A DNA stretch of 64,000 nt from Rallus limicola (taxonomy: Eukaryota > Chordata > Aves > Gruiformes > Rallidae), in contig JAKCOZ010000040.1 in the NCBI GenBank assembly GCA_022605955.1, positions 1,922,001 to 1,986,000 of the forward strand, written 5' to 3'. Below the pieces are notes generated by a model. The model saw nothing but the letters and a program-made list of their open reading frames with translations. It searched no databases and was not told the DNA's origin. The position numbers and the translations under genes are program-made. The first letter of the stretch is position 1. Every line of letters starts with the position of its first letter. Below, piece after piece: positions 44,954 through 55,639 of the stretch.

Positions 44954-46902
44954 CAGATGAATATTTTTTAAGAGGTAATGTGGTTGTGCTGGCAGGGACC
45001 TTATCAAAGGGATACACAGTAAAGCTGAGTTGCAAACCAGCTCTGTCTTTAGAAACCTTTCTGAATTATGCAGTTTGTTTTTAGCTTATGAATTTTCTAT
45101 CATCAGACTAAGAATATAGTTTTCTCTGATCATTTATATCTGGGTCACACCTTCCCAAACAACTGGTTGCCTAAATGTGACATTGGGACTGGTGTAGTCT
45201 GCTTCCTGTTCTGCTCTGGCCTAGATGGAGCCAGAGGCACTTGGTACTGCACTACCATAAAGGTGAGCTTACATCATAATTTTATGTTATTTTCTGGAGA
45301 AATCTCTGTTGCTGCCAAATGAAAAGAGATGGAACGGTTCATAGCGTGGTATGACCAGGTCAAAATCAGTATCATGCTGTTCTTATTGATTTATTTTTTT
45401 AATGTATCAGAAAAGGAGACATCAAGTCCTCCACTTCCTCTCTGGGCTTTAAATTGTGGATTTGAGTGCAATTTTGCATTTTTTTTCCCACTCCTGTGTT
45501 TCCTGTGTCTGATCAATTTTTGCCTGCACTAGAGTTTCTGAATATTCTGTAATTTTAAATAGTTGCTGCAAAATTTGAATTGATGGTTTCATTCTGTAAG
45601 TCTGCTCTGAGAGCAGCAAAACAAACGTAGAGAACTGATTGTGATTTAAATAGGCTAGATTTACAATGGTGATATTTAACACTAGTTGACTGGAAGTGCT
45701 TTGGTAATAGAATGAACCCCATACACCTGGAATTTCTATCCTAAGGGTACCTATTTTTGGTTAAACTCTGAGGAGAGTTTAAACTAGTTCTCAGACTTCT
45801 TTGACCCCAGAGACTCTCATTGTCTGGGTGCATAATAACAAGCTAGAAATGTTAAGGACTGTAAAAAGATTCTAGTAACATGCACTTCTATGTGAGGTAG
45901 AGTTGGAACAGCCAAAGAAGCCATATGTCCTTGCTGGATCATGATCATTTCTGGAAAAAGAATCTCTATACAGACATAGAAATATCTCAGGGTAAGGAAT
46001 TCAGCCATAGCACAAAAAGGTGGGAAGGTATCGTGAAAGCTCTGAACTAATTTCAGTGGATAGAGAGGATTATTCAATAAAGCTAGCAGCTTCAGTGATA
46101 TTAATTTACTTAGGCTTATTCTATCCAATGGAAATAAAAGAGGTCTATAAAGAACCCTAATTGAGTTGTTCTACCTGTAGAGAGGCTTAGACTGACCACC
46201 AGCTAGACTACCTTCACTGAGCACAAGTTAACACTTGAGAATATCCCCCAAAGTGTATAAAAAATAAACAAATCAGTACTCAGTAAAGTCCATACTATAC
46301 TTGGGCAGAAGATATCACCAGATTCTTTCTTTCTTCCTTCCCCTGAAAGTAACAGATTTAGAGCTATGATAAATACTAAATTAAGTCATTTGCTGTTTTC
46401 TCAATGATAAGTTAATTCTCCAGAGCTCATTTTTCAGCACATGAAGTTGCAAATTTATCTGTCAAAATGCATATGCACAGGACAACTATTTTATTTCTGA
46501 GTGATTTTAGCATTCCAATAAATATTTCCAGGAATTCTTAAAGGTACTATTTACACTAACATTGATACCACGGATTTTGTTTACACAGAGGACAAACATG
46601 CTGCATGATCTGCCTTGTGGTTCTCATGAACACTCTGGCCTTCTCTTTAATCCATGGAAACATATGAGAACTAGAGCTTTCAAAATCCTTCATGGCTGAA
46701 GACACATGAAAGGAGAATTGACTATCTAAAAGAAAAAAGTTAAATAATAACTTAATAAGATTAGTATTAATCCTATAGTCTGTATGCATCTCTGATACCA
46801 AAATTATTGTTAATAATGAAAAAGCCTGATGAATCATATGTATGTCTTTATTTTTCCAGGTGAATAAGCTGTATATTGCATATTGACATCCAACTGATTA
46901 AC
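44954..46902. other. Upstream region of the OR4-like gene
   Basis: No other gene was recognised. The tract 'tatgtctttatttttccagg' (AG at 46858-46859) is a plausible splice acceptor 43 bases before the OR start. Confidence 0.5.
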
Positions 46903-47838
46903 ATGGAGAATGCAAGCAGTGTGAAGGAATTTATTCTTTTGGGCCTCTCAGAGAATCAAAGAGTGCAGAAAATATGTTTTGTGATGTTTCTGTTCTTCTA
47001 TATTATTATTGTGGCAGGAAACTTGCTAATTGTTATCACTGTAATTGGCAGTCAACATCTGAATTCCCCCATGTATTTTTTCCTTTCTTACTTGTCCTTT
47101 GTAGATATCTGTTATTCTTCTGTCACAGCTCCCAAAATGATTGCAGACTTCCTTGTAGAAAATAAAACAATCTCCTTTGTGGGTTGCATAGCACAGCTGT
47201 TTGGAGTACATTTCTTTGGCTGCACCGAGATCTTCATCCTTACAGTGATGGCCTATGATCGCTACACAGCCATCTGCAGACCTCTCCACTATACCACCCT
47301 CATGACCAGGCGTGTGTGCAGCCAGATGGTGATCGGCTCATGGGTGGGAGGCTTCGTGCATTCCACAGTGCAGACTCTCTTAACCTCTTGTCTCCCATTC
47401 TGTGGTCCTAACAAAATCGACCACTACTTCTGTGATGTGCACCCCCTACTACAACTGGCCTGTATTGACACCTACACCGTGGGTATCATTGTTGTTGCCA
47501 ACAGTGGAATGATAGCACTGAGTTGTTTCTTAATCCTGGTCATCTCCTACATTATGATCCTGGTTTCCTTGAGAAGTCAAATGTCCGGAGGGCGGCACAA
47601 GGCCCTCTCCACCTGTGGGTCCCACATCACTGTGGTAATTCTGTTCTTTGGGCCATGCACATTCACCTACATACGCCCATCCAGTGATCTGTCAGAGGAC
47701 AAGAGTATAGCTGTATTTTATACTATCATCACACCCATGCTGAACCCACTTATCTACACACTGAGAAATGAGGAGATGAAGAGTGCCATGAAAAAACTGT
47801 GGAGTAGAAAAGTCATAAGTGAGAAGGGAGAGGTGTAG
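46903..47838 (+). CDS. Olfactory receptor, OR4-like
   Basis: A class II OR of 311 residues from the ATG at 46903; the frame is open nine codons further up but without an ATG. It is an odorant-sensing GPCR. Motifs in order: NAS glycosylation site (3-5), [12 protein letters not shown] typical of family 4, AGN in TM1 (38-40), [19 protein letters not shown] (55-73), VGCIAQLF in TM3, [20 protein letters not shown] (114-133), [20 protein letters not shown] in the second extracellular loop (a family 4 signature), [20 protein letters not shown] before and in TM6, [16 protein letters not shown]. All conserved cysteines are present. An OR4-like relic lies 2 kb downstream on the same strand, suggesting a tandem pair of which one died. 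Confidence 0.95.
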   Translation: MENASSVKEFILLGLSENQRVQKICFVMFLFFYIIIVAGNLLIVITVIGSQHLNSPMYFFLSYLSFVDICYSSVTAPKMIADFLVENKTISFVGCIAQLFGVHFFGCTEIFILTVMAYDRYTAICRPLHYTTLMTRRVCSQMVIGSWVGGFVHSTVQTLLTSCLPFCGPNKIDHYFCDVHPLLQLACIDTYTVGIIVVANSGMIALSCFLILVISYIMILVSLRSQMSGGRHKALSTCGSHITVVILFFGPCTFTYIRPSSDLSEDKSIAVFYTIITPMLNPLIYTLRNEEMKSAMKKLWSRKVISEKGEV

Positions 47839-49868
47839 AACTGCAGTAACTTTTCCAAAGGATCATAGAAGATCACCTATCTCTCACCATAAGGCCTTTA
47901 ATGCAAAGCTTGCTTTTGACTCCTTTTGTAATTAGGAACATTGCTTTATATTTTCTTATTGACCAACACAGGGAAAAGAAATAAATGCTATAAAAATTAT
48001 TTAAAAATTTGTCTAGACACACCATCCTATAGTTATTATTCTTCCGGGTATAAACTTTTAGACAAACTCCATCTGCTCTGTAATCCTGGGAAAGCTGCAA
48101 AAGAGAGAATTATGGTCACTGGCTGCCGGAAGCAATCATACAAAGCAGGTCTCTTTCTGCTTGCAATAAATGCCTTTTAATGACAACTACATTGTGGTAT
48201 TTTGAATTCATGGGTGAGCAATTAAAAACCTAATACTTTGTGCTAATTTGGTGATTTGCTGATGCAAGTGAGAGGACGGAAAGCTTCTCCCTTTCCAATT
48301 CTAGGCCAGTTCAGTACTTCAGTTATCACCAACCACCCTTTCTACCCTTCAGCTTTTCTTCAGATTTTTTATTTTAGTGTTTACACTAATACAGAATCCC
48401 AGATCACAGGAAATACACATTATTTATGTGTAGCCACTAAGGAATATGTTCAGAAGCACCAAAAAAAAACCCCAAAAACTAAACAAATCTGTTGTTCGGG
48501 AATCAGTGAAGTATGCAAGACATTTCCTAACAGAGCACATTTACACACCCCCACAATAAAGCACATTGTCTGCAGGAAGGACTGGAACTCTTACTATTGG
48601 AGGAGTGAAGAGACAAAATGTGAGATTGAAAGACCAAATGAACACAGTATCATTCAAAGCTGTGACAGGGTGAGGAGCTGTCGCAGCTCAGGATCTCTAC
48701 CAGAAGAAAGGAGCCGTGAGGTATGAGACCCTGATCCTTACTTTGCCAGCAGGAACCCAGTAAATCAGCTGATTTCAGGAGGAAGAAACCTGCCTAGTGT
48801 CATTCAAAAGTAATTGGAGCACTTTCCATTTTATTTCTTCACTTATGTTCCTTTTAAATATCTACAGCTGTGTTATACCTTAACATAGCTTGAGTAAGAT
48901 TGTAAGTTACAAGCTGTTCCCAGGCCCAAGTCTGGTCTTATAACTTAATATTTGTTTATGTATTTAATGTTTTAGGGTCTCATTTCTAAGTGCTGGGTGG
49001 TGCTAGGTACAGTTGGACCATAGTTTATAAAAGGAGTCACTGGAAACATTAGATTCCTCTATATATTGGCAAGAATTCTTATACAAGTTTAATACTTGAA
49101 CTAAAGAATGGCTTCTGTGTTTTGTACTGTCTGAGTAAAACTAGCTGGTAAGCAGTGAGGACCAACCAAAAACCTCACTAAAGTTTTGAAATTATTACCT
49201 GGTTTACTTCATGTTTCAAATTTCTGAGCACCAAATGTCTAAGGGATAACAGTCTATAGCACAGTTATGATACTTACACTGCTAACAACCAATAGCAAGC
49301 TAAGAAATAAGAAATTATGAGAAATTTTAGCTTAGAACACAGGTCAGAAATTATATAGATATCCTAAGAGACATCTTTATTCCAAAAATGTTTCATTGTG
49401 AAGGTAAACTGAATAAAAACTTTTAAAATAGCTGTGATGTTAATTTCCAAAACTGTAAACTGTAACCAAATGTTAATAAAGTCAGCCAGTCAACAAGCAA
49501 ACCCACGCACAATATCATGTACTCTACATTACCACGCTCCATCATCACCCTTCAGCAACTACCCTAAAAGCCATTAGTGATTTCTAACAAATAAACCTTC
49601 ATATTTCTCTGGGATCTTTTACTCTGGAAAGTCAGGTGCTTTTGCTGAGTGATTTTAATATTTCTGCCACAAATTCCCAATCTCATAAGACAGAGCTATT
49701 TTTGCAGATGCTCTTGGAAGTTACTTTTTGCAGAATGAAAAAAACAGACTCAGGTTTTCTGTTTCAACCTCTATGTTTTTCAGAATTGGCAGAGATGCCT
49801 ATTGACCTCATGACATCTAAGTAACAGCTTGCTATATGTAAACCAGTTCATTACATAAACATGAACAA
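47839..49868. other. Non-coding DNA between OR4 gene and OR4 relic
   Basis: No CR1 or LTR was recognised. A 156-codon frame at 48256-48726 has no known domain. Decayed 5' parts of the downstream OR relic may lie at the right end, but I could not align them by eye. Confidence 0.45.
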
Positions 49869-50043
49869 GCATGGATGGTAGCTGCTTCTTCATTGGGAAG
49901 GTCTGTGCATTCCCTGCTGCAGACCCTGCTTACCATTCAGTTATGATTCTGTGGGCTAAATGAAATTCACACCCATTTCTGGGATGTACATCCTTTTCTG
50001 AAGCTGGCTTGCACCGACACCTACATTGTTGGTGCTATTGTGG
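49869..50043 (+). pseudogene. OR4-like olfactory receptor relic
   Basis: In one frame this reads as TM4 to the start of TM5 of a family 4 OR: SVHSLLQTLLTIQL, a TGA stop where Pro is expected, FCGLNEIH, then [19 protein letters not shown]. It matches the intact gene at 46903-47838 over the same segment ([19 protein letters not shown] and TCIDTY-type positions). Besides the stop, the extracellular-loop Cys before Asp is Trp. A group A LTR starts immediately at 50044. The 5' half and everything from TM5 on were not found. Confidence 0.85.
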
Positions 50044-50595
50044 TGTTGGGGTTTTACATGGCAAGGTTCTGGATGAGAAGGGGGAGCTACAGGGGTGCTG
50101 TCTGCAAGAAACAGCTAGAAGCTTTCAGTAGGTCTGACAGAGTAAATACCAGCTAGGCTGCTGCTGACCAAGGCCAAGGCAATAAACGATGGTCATGGTG
50201 CTTCTGTCAATCACATTTAGGAGAAAAAAGTCTGCAAGCAGCTGCTTTTGCCACCAGAGAAAGGAGCAAGAAATTGTAAGAAACTTTGCAGACACCAAGG
50301 CCAGTGAAGAAGGTGGGGGAGGAAGTGCTGCAGGTATCTGGGAGAAAGATTGCCCTGCAGCCTGCGGAGAAGACCATGGTGGAGCAGGTTGTTACACTGC
50401 AGCCCATGGGTGATAATGGGAAGCTGAAATCCCATCTACAGCCCATGGAGGTCCTCATTGCTGAATGATCTCTCCCTGTCCTTATCTCCACTCCTGAGCC
50501 TCTCAATATTTACTTCCTCCCCTCTCCAGCTGAAAAGGGGAGCAATAGAGTGACTTTGGTGGGCATATGGCCTCCAGCTAGGGTCCCACCCAGCA
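50044..50595 (+). mobile_element. Group A LTR, internally deleted, inside the OR4 relic
   Basis: It starts TGTTGGGGTTTTACATGGCA and runs through 'cacatttaggagaaaaaagt' and 'cagcccatggaggtcctcat' to 'tctccctgtccttatctcca' and a 3' end near 'tagggtcccacccagca'. It is 552 bases, against 1039 in the complete copy, so about half of the middle is gone. Confidence 0.75.
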
Positions 50596-51890
50596 TGCTC
50601 ATTTCCCAGAAAGGCTGATTTCTCCTGAGGCACTCACTTCCCTGCTTACATGCAAGTGACAAAAATTTTAATGGGCTACAGGATGACCTAAGTTATCTTC
50701 CCTAGTCCTTGTTTTCTGGTACAAAGAAATTACAGGACACCCAAAGCTACGGTTCATTTCTACAACTGGGTTGAACGTTCAGAAGCCCTCTAGTTCAAAA
50801 TAAGGCAGGTAATTACCTATTAAGAGCAGAGCAGCAGGTAGGTATTTTGTGATTAATGAACTGACAGTAGAAACCATTTTCCCAAAATAATATTCACACA
50901 CAATTTAATATAGATTGGAACACAATTTTCTTCTAGGGTCAGTTAACTGCTTTTCATATTTCCAGAAATAACTTCAAAGATTTTATGAACATGTGGAGGT
51001 GCAACATGGAAATGGTTGCCTTTCTGAGTATCCTTGTAAATCCAAAGATGCTGGTGGCTAAACCTGGGACTGAAAGATTAGAGACAGCTCAGGAATGGTT
51101 TCCCGTTACACTTCAAGGGTTTTGTATAGTTGACATTTTATCTATTGCATGGAAGAGCTGCAATCAGTTGCCAGCACCACCCTGAGGACTGTCATGCAAT
51201 GAATGGGTCAACTTCAGTTTTAGTGTGGCTTATCTGTATGCCAGGATGGAATCAGGAATAGATAGGTTCAGTGAAGTTGACTGCAGTAGTGTAGAGTCTG
51301 ACTATTAATATTAGCATGGGAAGTAGGCCCACAGAAGTAATTGGTTATTGTCCTGCTCCAGGCCATACTGATTAGATTCAGGACTCATCAAGAAGCAGCC
51401 TCAAGCATGCATCGAGGCATGATTCTAAAATATGTTAAGGTAGTATTCAATAGCACTGGAGCTTCTGAAAGTTTTCTATTCCAGTGCTGGTTTGTTTTTT
51501 TAATTTCCCCCAATTTTTGTTCTGTTGGCTGTATGATACCATAATAGATCTCTTGACTTCTTCTAAAATAAAAAACAAACAAACCAGAAAACACTGAAAA
51601 AACATTCCTCTAAGTATTCCCAAAGGACTTTTCTGACACTGTCTATAGGTGCAGAAGTCAAAATATCAGATGTGGGGCACTTCTGTGTTATAAAGCATAT
51701 TGAAATATTAAATTCACATCTGAAAATTTAGTTCCTAAGGACTGCTCAGTGACATATCTCTCTTTTAGTGGGTGAGGTACAGTAGGAAGCTTGGAAACAG
51801 GAAAGGGTGCTGCCTGCACTCTTTCACAACAGACAAATACTGTCTAAGCAGTCTTGGATATGGCTCCTTTTTCTATTTGCATATTCTCTT
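50596..51890. other. Non-coding DNA, nothing recognised
   Basis: I looked for the missing 3' half of the OR4 relic here and did not see it. No other repeat was recognised. Confidence 0.45.
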
Positions 51891-52859
51891 TCAACAGTTC
51901 TCAGGTTCTCTCAGTCCTGCACACAGAGAGAAATGAAGCCTTGCTACTGTCTTTCGAAGAGCTGCTTTGACTTCCTCGTTCCTCAGGCTATAAATCATAG
52001 GGTTCAGCATGGGAATTGCCAGAGTATAAAACACAGAGATGATCTTATCGTGCTCCAAAGAGTATTTTGAACTGGGCCGTAAGTACATGAAGGAGCCTGT
52101 TCCATAGAACATGCTGACAGCAGTCAGGTGGGAAGCACAGGTGGAGAAGGCTTTGCATCTGCCTCTGGTGGATTTAATTTTGTGGACAGTAATCCCAATG
52201 CCGATGTAAGAGATGAGAATGAGAAGCATGGTTGAGACGACAAGCACAGTAGCACAGGTGAAATGAACCACATCAGTGACGTAGGTGTCAGAGCAGGAGA
52301 GCTTCAGGATGGGAGGCACGTCACAGAAGAAGTGATTGATGATGTTGGAATTACAGAAGGACAGCTGGAATATAAATAATGTCTGAATAGTTGCGTTCAT
52401 GCAGCTCATGAAGTAGGAGCCACACACAAGAAGCACACAAAACTTCTTGGACATAATGACAGGGTAGAGCAAGGGATTGCAGATGGCTATAAGCCGATCA
52501 TATGCCATCACGGCCAGGAGATAGCACTCCCCTGTTACTGTGATGCAGAATAGGAAAAGCTGGGCTGTGCATGCTGTGTAAGATATGACTTTTGTCTCAG
52601 CCACGAGGGTCATGAGTGTGCTAGGTATAATGATGGTGGAGTAGCTGACATCTAAGAAGGAAAGGCTGCTGATGAAGAAGTACATGGGAGTGTGGAGCTT
52701 GGAGTCAATCCAGATGAGCACAATCATTCCCAGATTTCCCACCAGGGTCAAAAGGTAGATCAGGAGAAACACCATGAAGAGAAAGACCTGCAACTTCATG
52801 TTATCTGTGAATCCCAATAGGATAAACTCAGTCACCACAGTGTGATTTCCTTCTGCCAT
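51891..52859 (-). CDS. Olfactory receptor, family 5/8/9 group, DRL variant
   Basis: An intact 322-residue class II OR on the minus strand. Order of motifs: glycosylation site NHT (5-7), [22 protein letters not shown] in TM1, [19 protein letters not shown] (58-76), TM3 cysteine, [20 protein letters not shown] (111-130), [18 protein letters not shown] in the second extracellular loop, [34 protein letters not shown]. The GPCR DRY motif reads DRL: the Tyr is a Leu (codon at 52491-52493). 'IIIPSTL' replaces the usual PKML after TM2. The C-terminal tail is a little longer than usual and contains two cysteines. A ctgcag acceptor-like site lies 30 bases upstream (minus strand, AG at 52889-52890). Family placement is by eye. 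Confidence 0.92.
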   Translation of the reverse strand: MAEGNHTVVTEFILLGFTDNMKLQVFLFMVFLLIYLLTLVGNLGMIVLIWIDSKLHTPMYFFISSLSFLDVSYSTIIIPSTLMTLVAETKVISYTACTAQLFLFCITVTGECYLLAVMAYDRLIAICNPLLYPVIMSKKFCVLLVCGSYFMSCMNATIQTLFIFQLSFCNSNIINHFFCDVPPILKLSCSDTYVTDVVHFTCATVLVVSTMLLILISYIGIGITVHKIKSTRGRCKAFSTCASHLTAVSMFYGTGSFMYLRPSSKYSLEHDKIISVFYTLAIPMLNPMIYSLRNEEVKAALRKTVARLHFSLCAGLREPENC

Positions 52860-53877
52860 CTATCGTAGGTGGAAAAGCCAATATTACACTGCAGAAAACA
52901 AGGTACACGCAGGCTGACTGTCAGTGGGTCAAACTGGCTCTCCTCAGGCTGATCTGCAATGAAAGTTTAATTTGGTGTATCTTTCTATGCATGTTTTTCA
53001 AGTCCTGAACTCAAATTATCTCATAGACATTTTATACCTTTCAAGGGCTTCTTGTCTTCCTGTGGACACTGAAGGAGCACCCTTATTCCTGCAGGTTTCA
53101 CTGCATGTCCCTCACCAAACAGTCATCTGCATATGGGGTACTAATTCCATAGTGTTTGTTTCACCTTGCCTACTTTAGACAGCTAGTCAAACATGACTTG
53201 AAACATTTTGGGGTTGTTTTTCCCCATTTTATATAGACATCATCACAGGAATTATCTTTCAACATTCGTGGGATATTAAGGTAAACATGCTACGCTGGGA
53301 AAATCTCTCAAACACAATAATTTGGGCCATAAATATATACCTTATCACTAGGACAAAATGATATTTTGGGGCAACTATGGGAAGCAGAAGGCCAAAGTTA
53401 GGGCTTTGGAAATGCTGCACTATAAATATTAATAGCATTTCAGGTAAAAAGGGAGCACAGCTTCTGCTCAACTGTTACTTCCATAAACCCGAGGATAAAA
53501 TGAGAGTTATTATCAGTTGAATTCTCAGGCATGGTCTGCTTATGACCTCTGAAATAAGCTTTTTGTTCCCAGGAAGAAGAAATTTAAGAGACCTTGGAAG
53601 AATTGATTTTTCCGTTTTCCAAGGGAGAATGAACTCTACTGCTGTAACTGCTTGAAACTTTGGCCTAGAGTTCTTTAAAGCTTCCTGTACCATATATTTC
53701 AAATGGTCCCTAGTCACTTCTGGTTTTAAGCAAAAAGTTATTGTTACTCAGTTTTCTCCTAAAGATTAACCCAGATTTTCCCTTTACAATTTAAATAAAA
53801 ACTTTTTGTGTCCCTCCCTCACATTGTGGTAAAAAGAAATCACTTTTCCCCTTCCACCATTTCATAGAGAATGAAAC
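52860..53877. other. Upstream region of the minus-strand OR
   Basis: No other gene or known repeat was recognised. Confidence 0.5.
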
Positions 53878-53985
53878 AGAATCATAACATCATAGAACAT
53901 ATTAAGTTGGAAGGGACCCAGAAAGATCAAGTCAAACTCCCTGCTCCACACACAGCCAGCTAGTTAAACCTAAACCATACACTAA
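53878..53985 (-). mobile_element. CR1 LINE 3' end, antisense
   Basis: 'cagaatcataacatcataga', 'acatattaagttggaaggga' and 'ccacacacagccagctagtt' follow the antisense of a CR1 3' terminus. It is about 108 bases. Confidence 0.65.
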
Positions 53986-55072
53986 GTTTGTACTAATGGC
54001 ATACATGCCAAATCTCAGAGAGAACTCTATCAAGATGAGAAAAATACTGCTTAGAAATTAAGTAAGCCCAGGTCCCAAAATATGGGGAAGGAAAAAACCA
54101 AACAGACAAACAAAAAAAAATCCAACCTCTGTAATTTTCAGGAATACTCTTATACTCTAAGAGAGGGACATGGGAATTTTGGAATTCTCCTTCCCTGGTA
54201 AAGAAATGGTAGAGAATATGTCTAATATATTCATTCCTACTCATCACCGGCCTTCTAATTCCAGGCCTGTTCTTACCTTAGCACTCACATATTAACGTGC
54301 TGGGTGCACTAGTGCTTCTTCTCTTGGCAATGTAAAATAAACAGGCAAGAAGAAAACTTCCTGTTAGTGCAGATTTGGCTGCAAGGTGTACCTTGTCTAT
54401 TAGCTCCAGATAAGAAGTGATTTCTATTTTCTAAAACCAGAAAGGAAGAGGAACTGTGTTTCTCACAGGAAGAGGAAAATCTCTCACAACAGCAAGTGGG
54501 TATTTTAGCAGTTGGCACACACATTTATACAGTTTTGGGTACAGAGTTCCTTATGGGCCACTGAGTCTGAGCCTGAGACAAAGCACAGTGGGACTATTAA
54601 AATGTCTTTTGTACTGCCAGTGGAGATAGCCTGTCCTCTTCTTTCCTGCAATTAGACAAATGGATTTCATTCACTTTTAAAGAAAACATTTTTTCCCCTT
54701 GTTTTTGGCAATGTTGTCCTTTGTATTATTTTTATTGTCTTATTCTGCTATTAGTAATCCAGAAGTATAAAACTATAAAATTATGGACTATAAAAACACT
54801 TCCAATATTGGGAAGGAAATCACGAGTAATGAGGAAAAGGTTGTTTCTGTTCAGCAAGGATGAAGGCTCTTCTCCCAAAACTTCTCTGAACTGACCAGTA
54901 ATTTCAGCCCCACCAGCTTGCTGTGGTCTGCTGCTCCAGGGTTGGTGAATTAAATCACTGGGGAAGAGCTCTTTAGATCTAGTTTCATATTTTGAGAGGC
55001 ACATTTTTCAGGTAACTGTTGACATTGAACATGTACTTCAACATGTTTGCATTTAACAGTTGTGCAAATTTC
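53986..55072. other. Non-coding DNA, nothing recognised
   Basis: A 90-codon minus-strand frame (54732-55004) and smaller ones show no known domain. It may contain remains of the ERV beyond its RNase H segment. Confidence 0.4.
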
Positions 55073-55591
55073 TCATCCTGCCTTAACATTTTGGTGATTC
55101 TTATCAGCTTGGTCTGCCAAACTGTTTCCTTTTGCTAGTTTTGCATTTGCAGTCTGATGTGCTTTACAGGGCAGGATTGCTACTTGGAGTGGTTCTTGAA
55201 CCACCACCAATAACTGTAAGATTTCCTTTTGATGTGTAATATTTTCCCCCTGGGAGGACAATGGTCCTTGTTCTTTCCATAGGGCTCTGTGGACATAGAC
55301 TGCTCCAAAGGCATATTTTGGGTCTGTCCATATATTTCCTTTCTTCCTTTTCCTCAGTCCCAGTGCTGGTGTCAGTGCAATCAGTTTTGCTTTCTGGGCA
55401 GGAGCTGTATTGGGTGAGGTCACTACTGCGTGTCTGGCATGAGGAGTCCCATTTTGAACAAAGCTGCTGCTGTCTGTAAACTGTATATTCCAGCAGTCCA
55501 GACCTGAAGGAAGAAACCCTTGAGGATGCACAGGACCCTGGTTCACAGACAGAAGCAGCTTTGTGCGACAAGAACCCGAAAGGCTGGGCAT
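55073..55591 (-). pseudogene. Gammaretrovirus-like ERV RNase H fragment, minus strand
   Basis: A 172-codon minus-strand frame contains an RNase H fold. FTDSSSFVQNG holds the first catalytic Asp near residue 39, followed by a KAKLIALTPALGL helix with Ala-Lys where the catalytic Glu is normally found. NIWTDPKYAFGAVYVHRALW holds the next Asp, and ANAKLAKGNSLADQAD the last. The open frame is only a domain-sized piece of pol and the Glu position looks altered, so activity is unlikely. It faces, tail to tail in coding direction terms, a second copy of the same domain on the plus strand that begins about 50 bases away. Confidence 0.75.
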
Positions 55592-55639
55592 GCTCTAACC
55601 ACAGACATGGTCAGTGAATCTCAGCCGCTACCTGTTGGA

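Noticed and set aside
48256..48726. 156-codon frame downstream of the OR4-like gene
   Set aside because: No known domain; composition is ordinary AT-rich DNA and there is no sign of exon structure.
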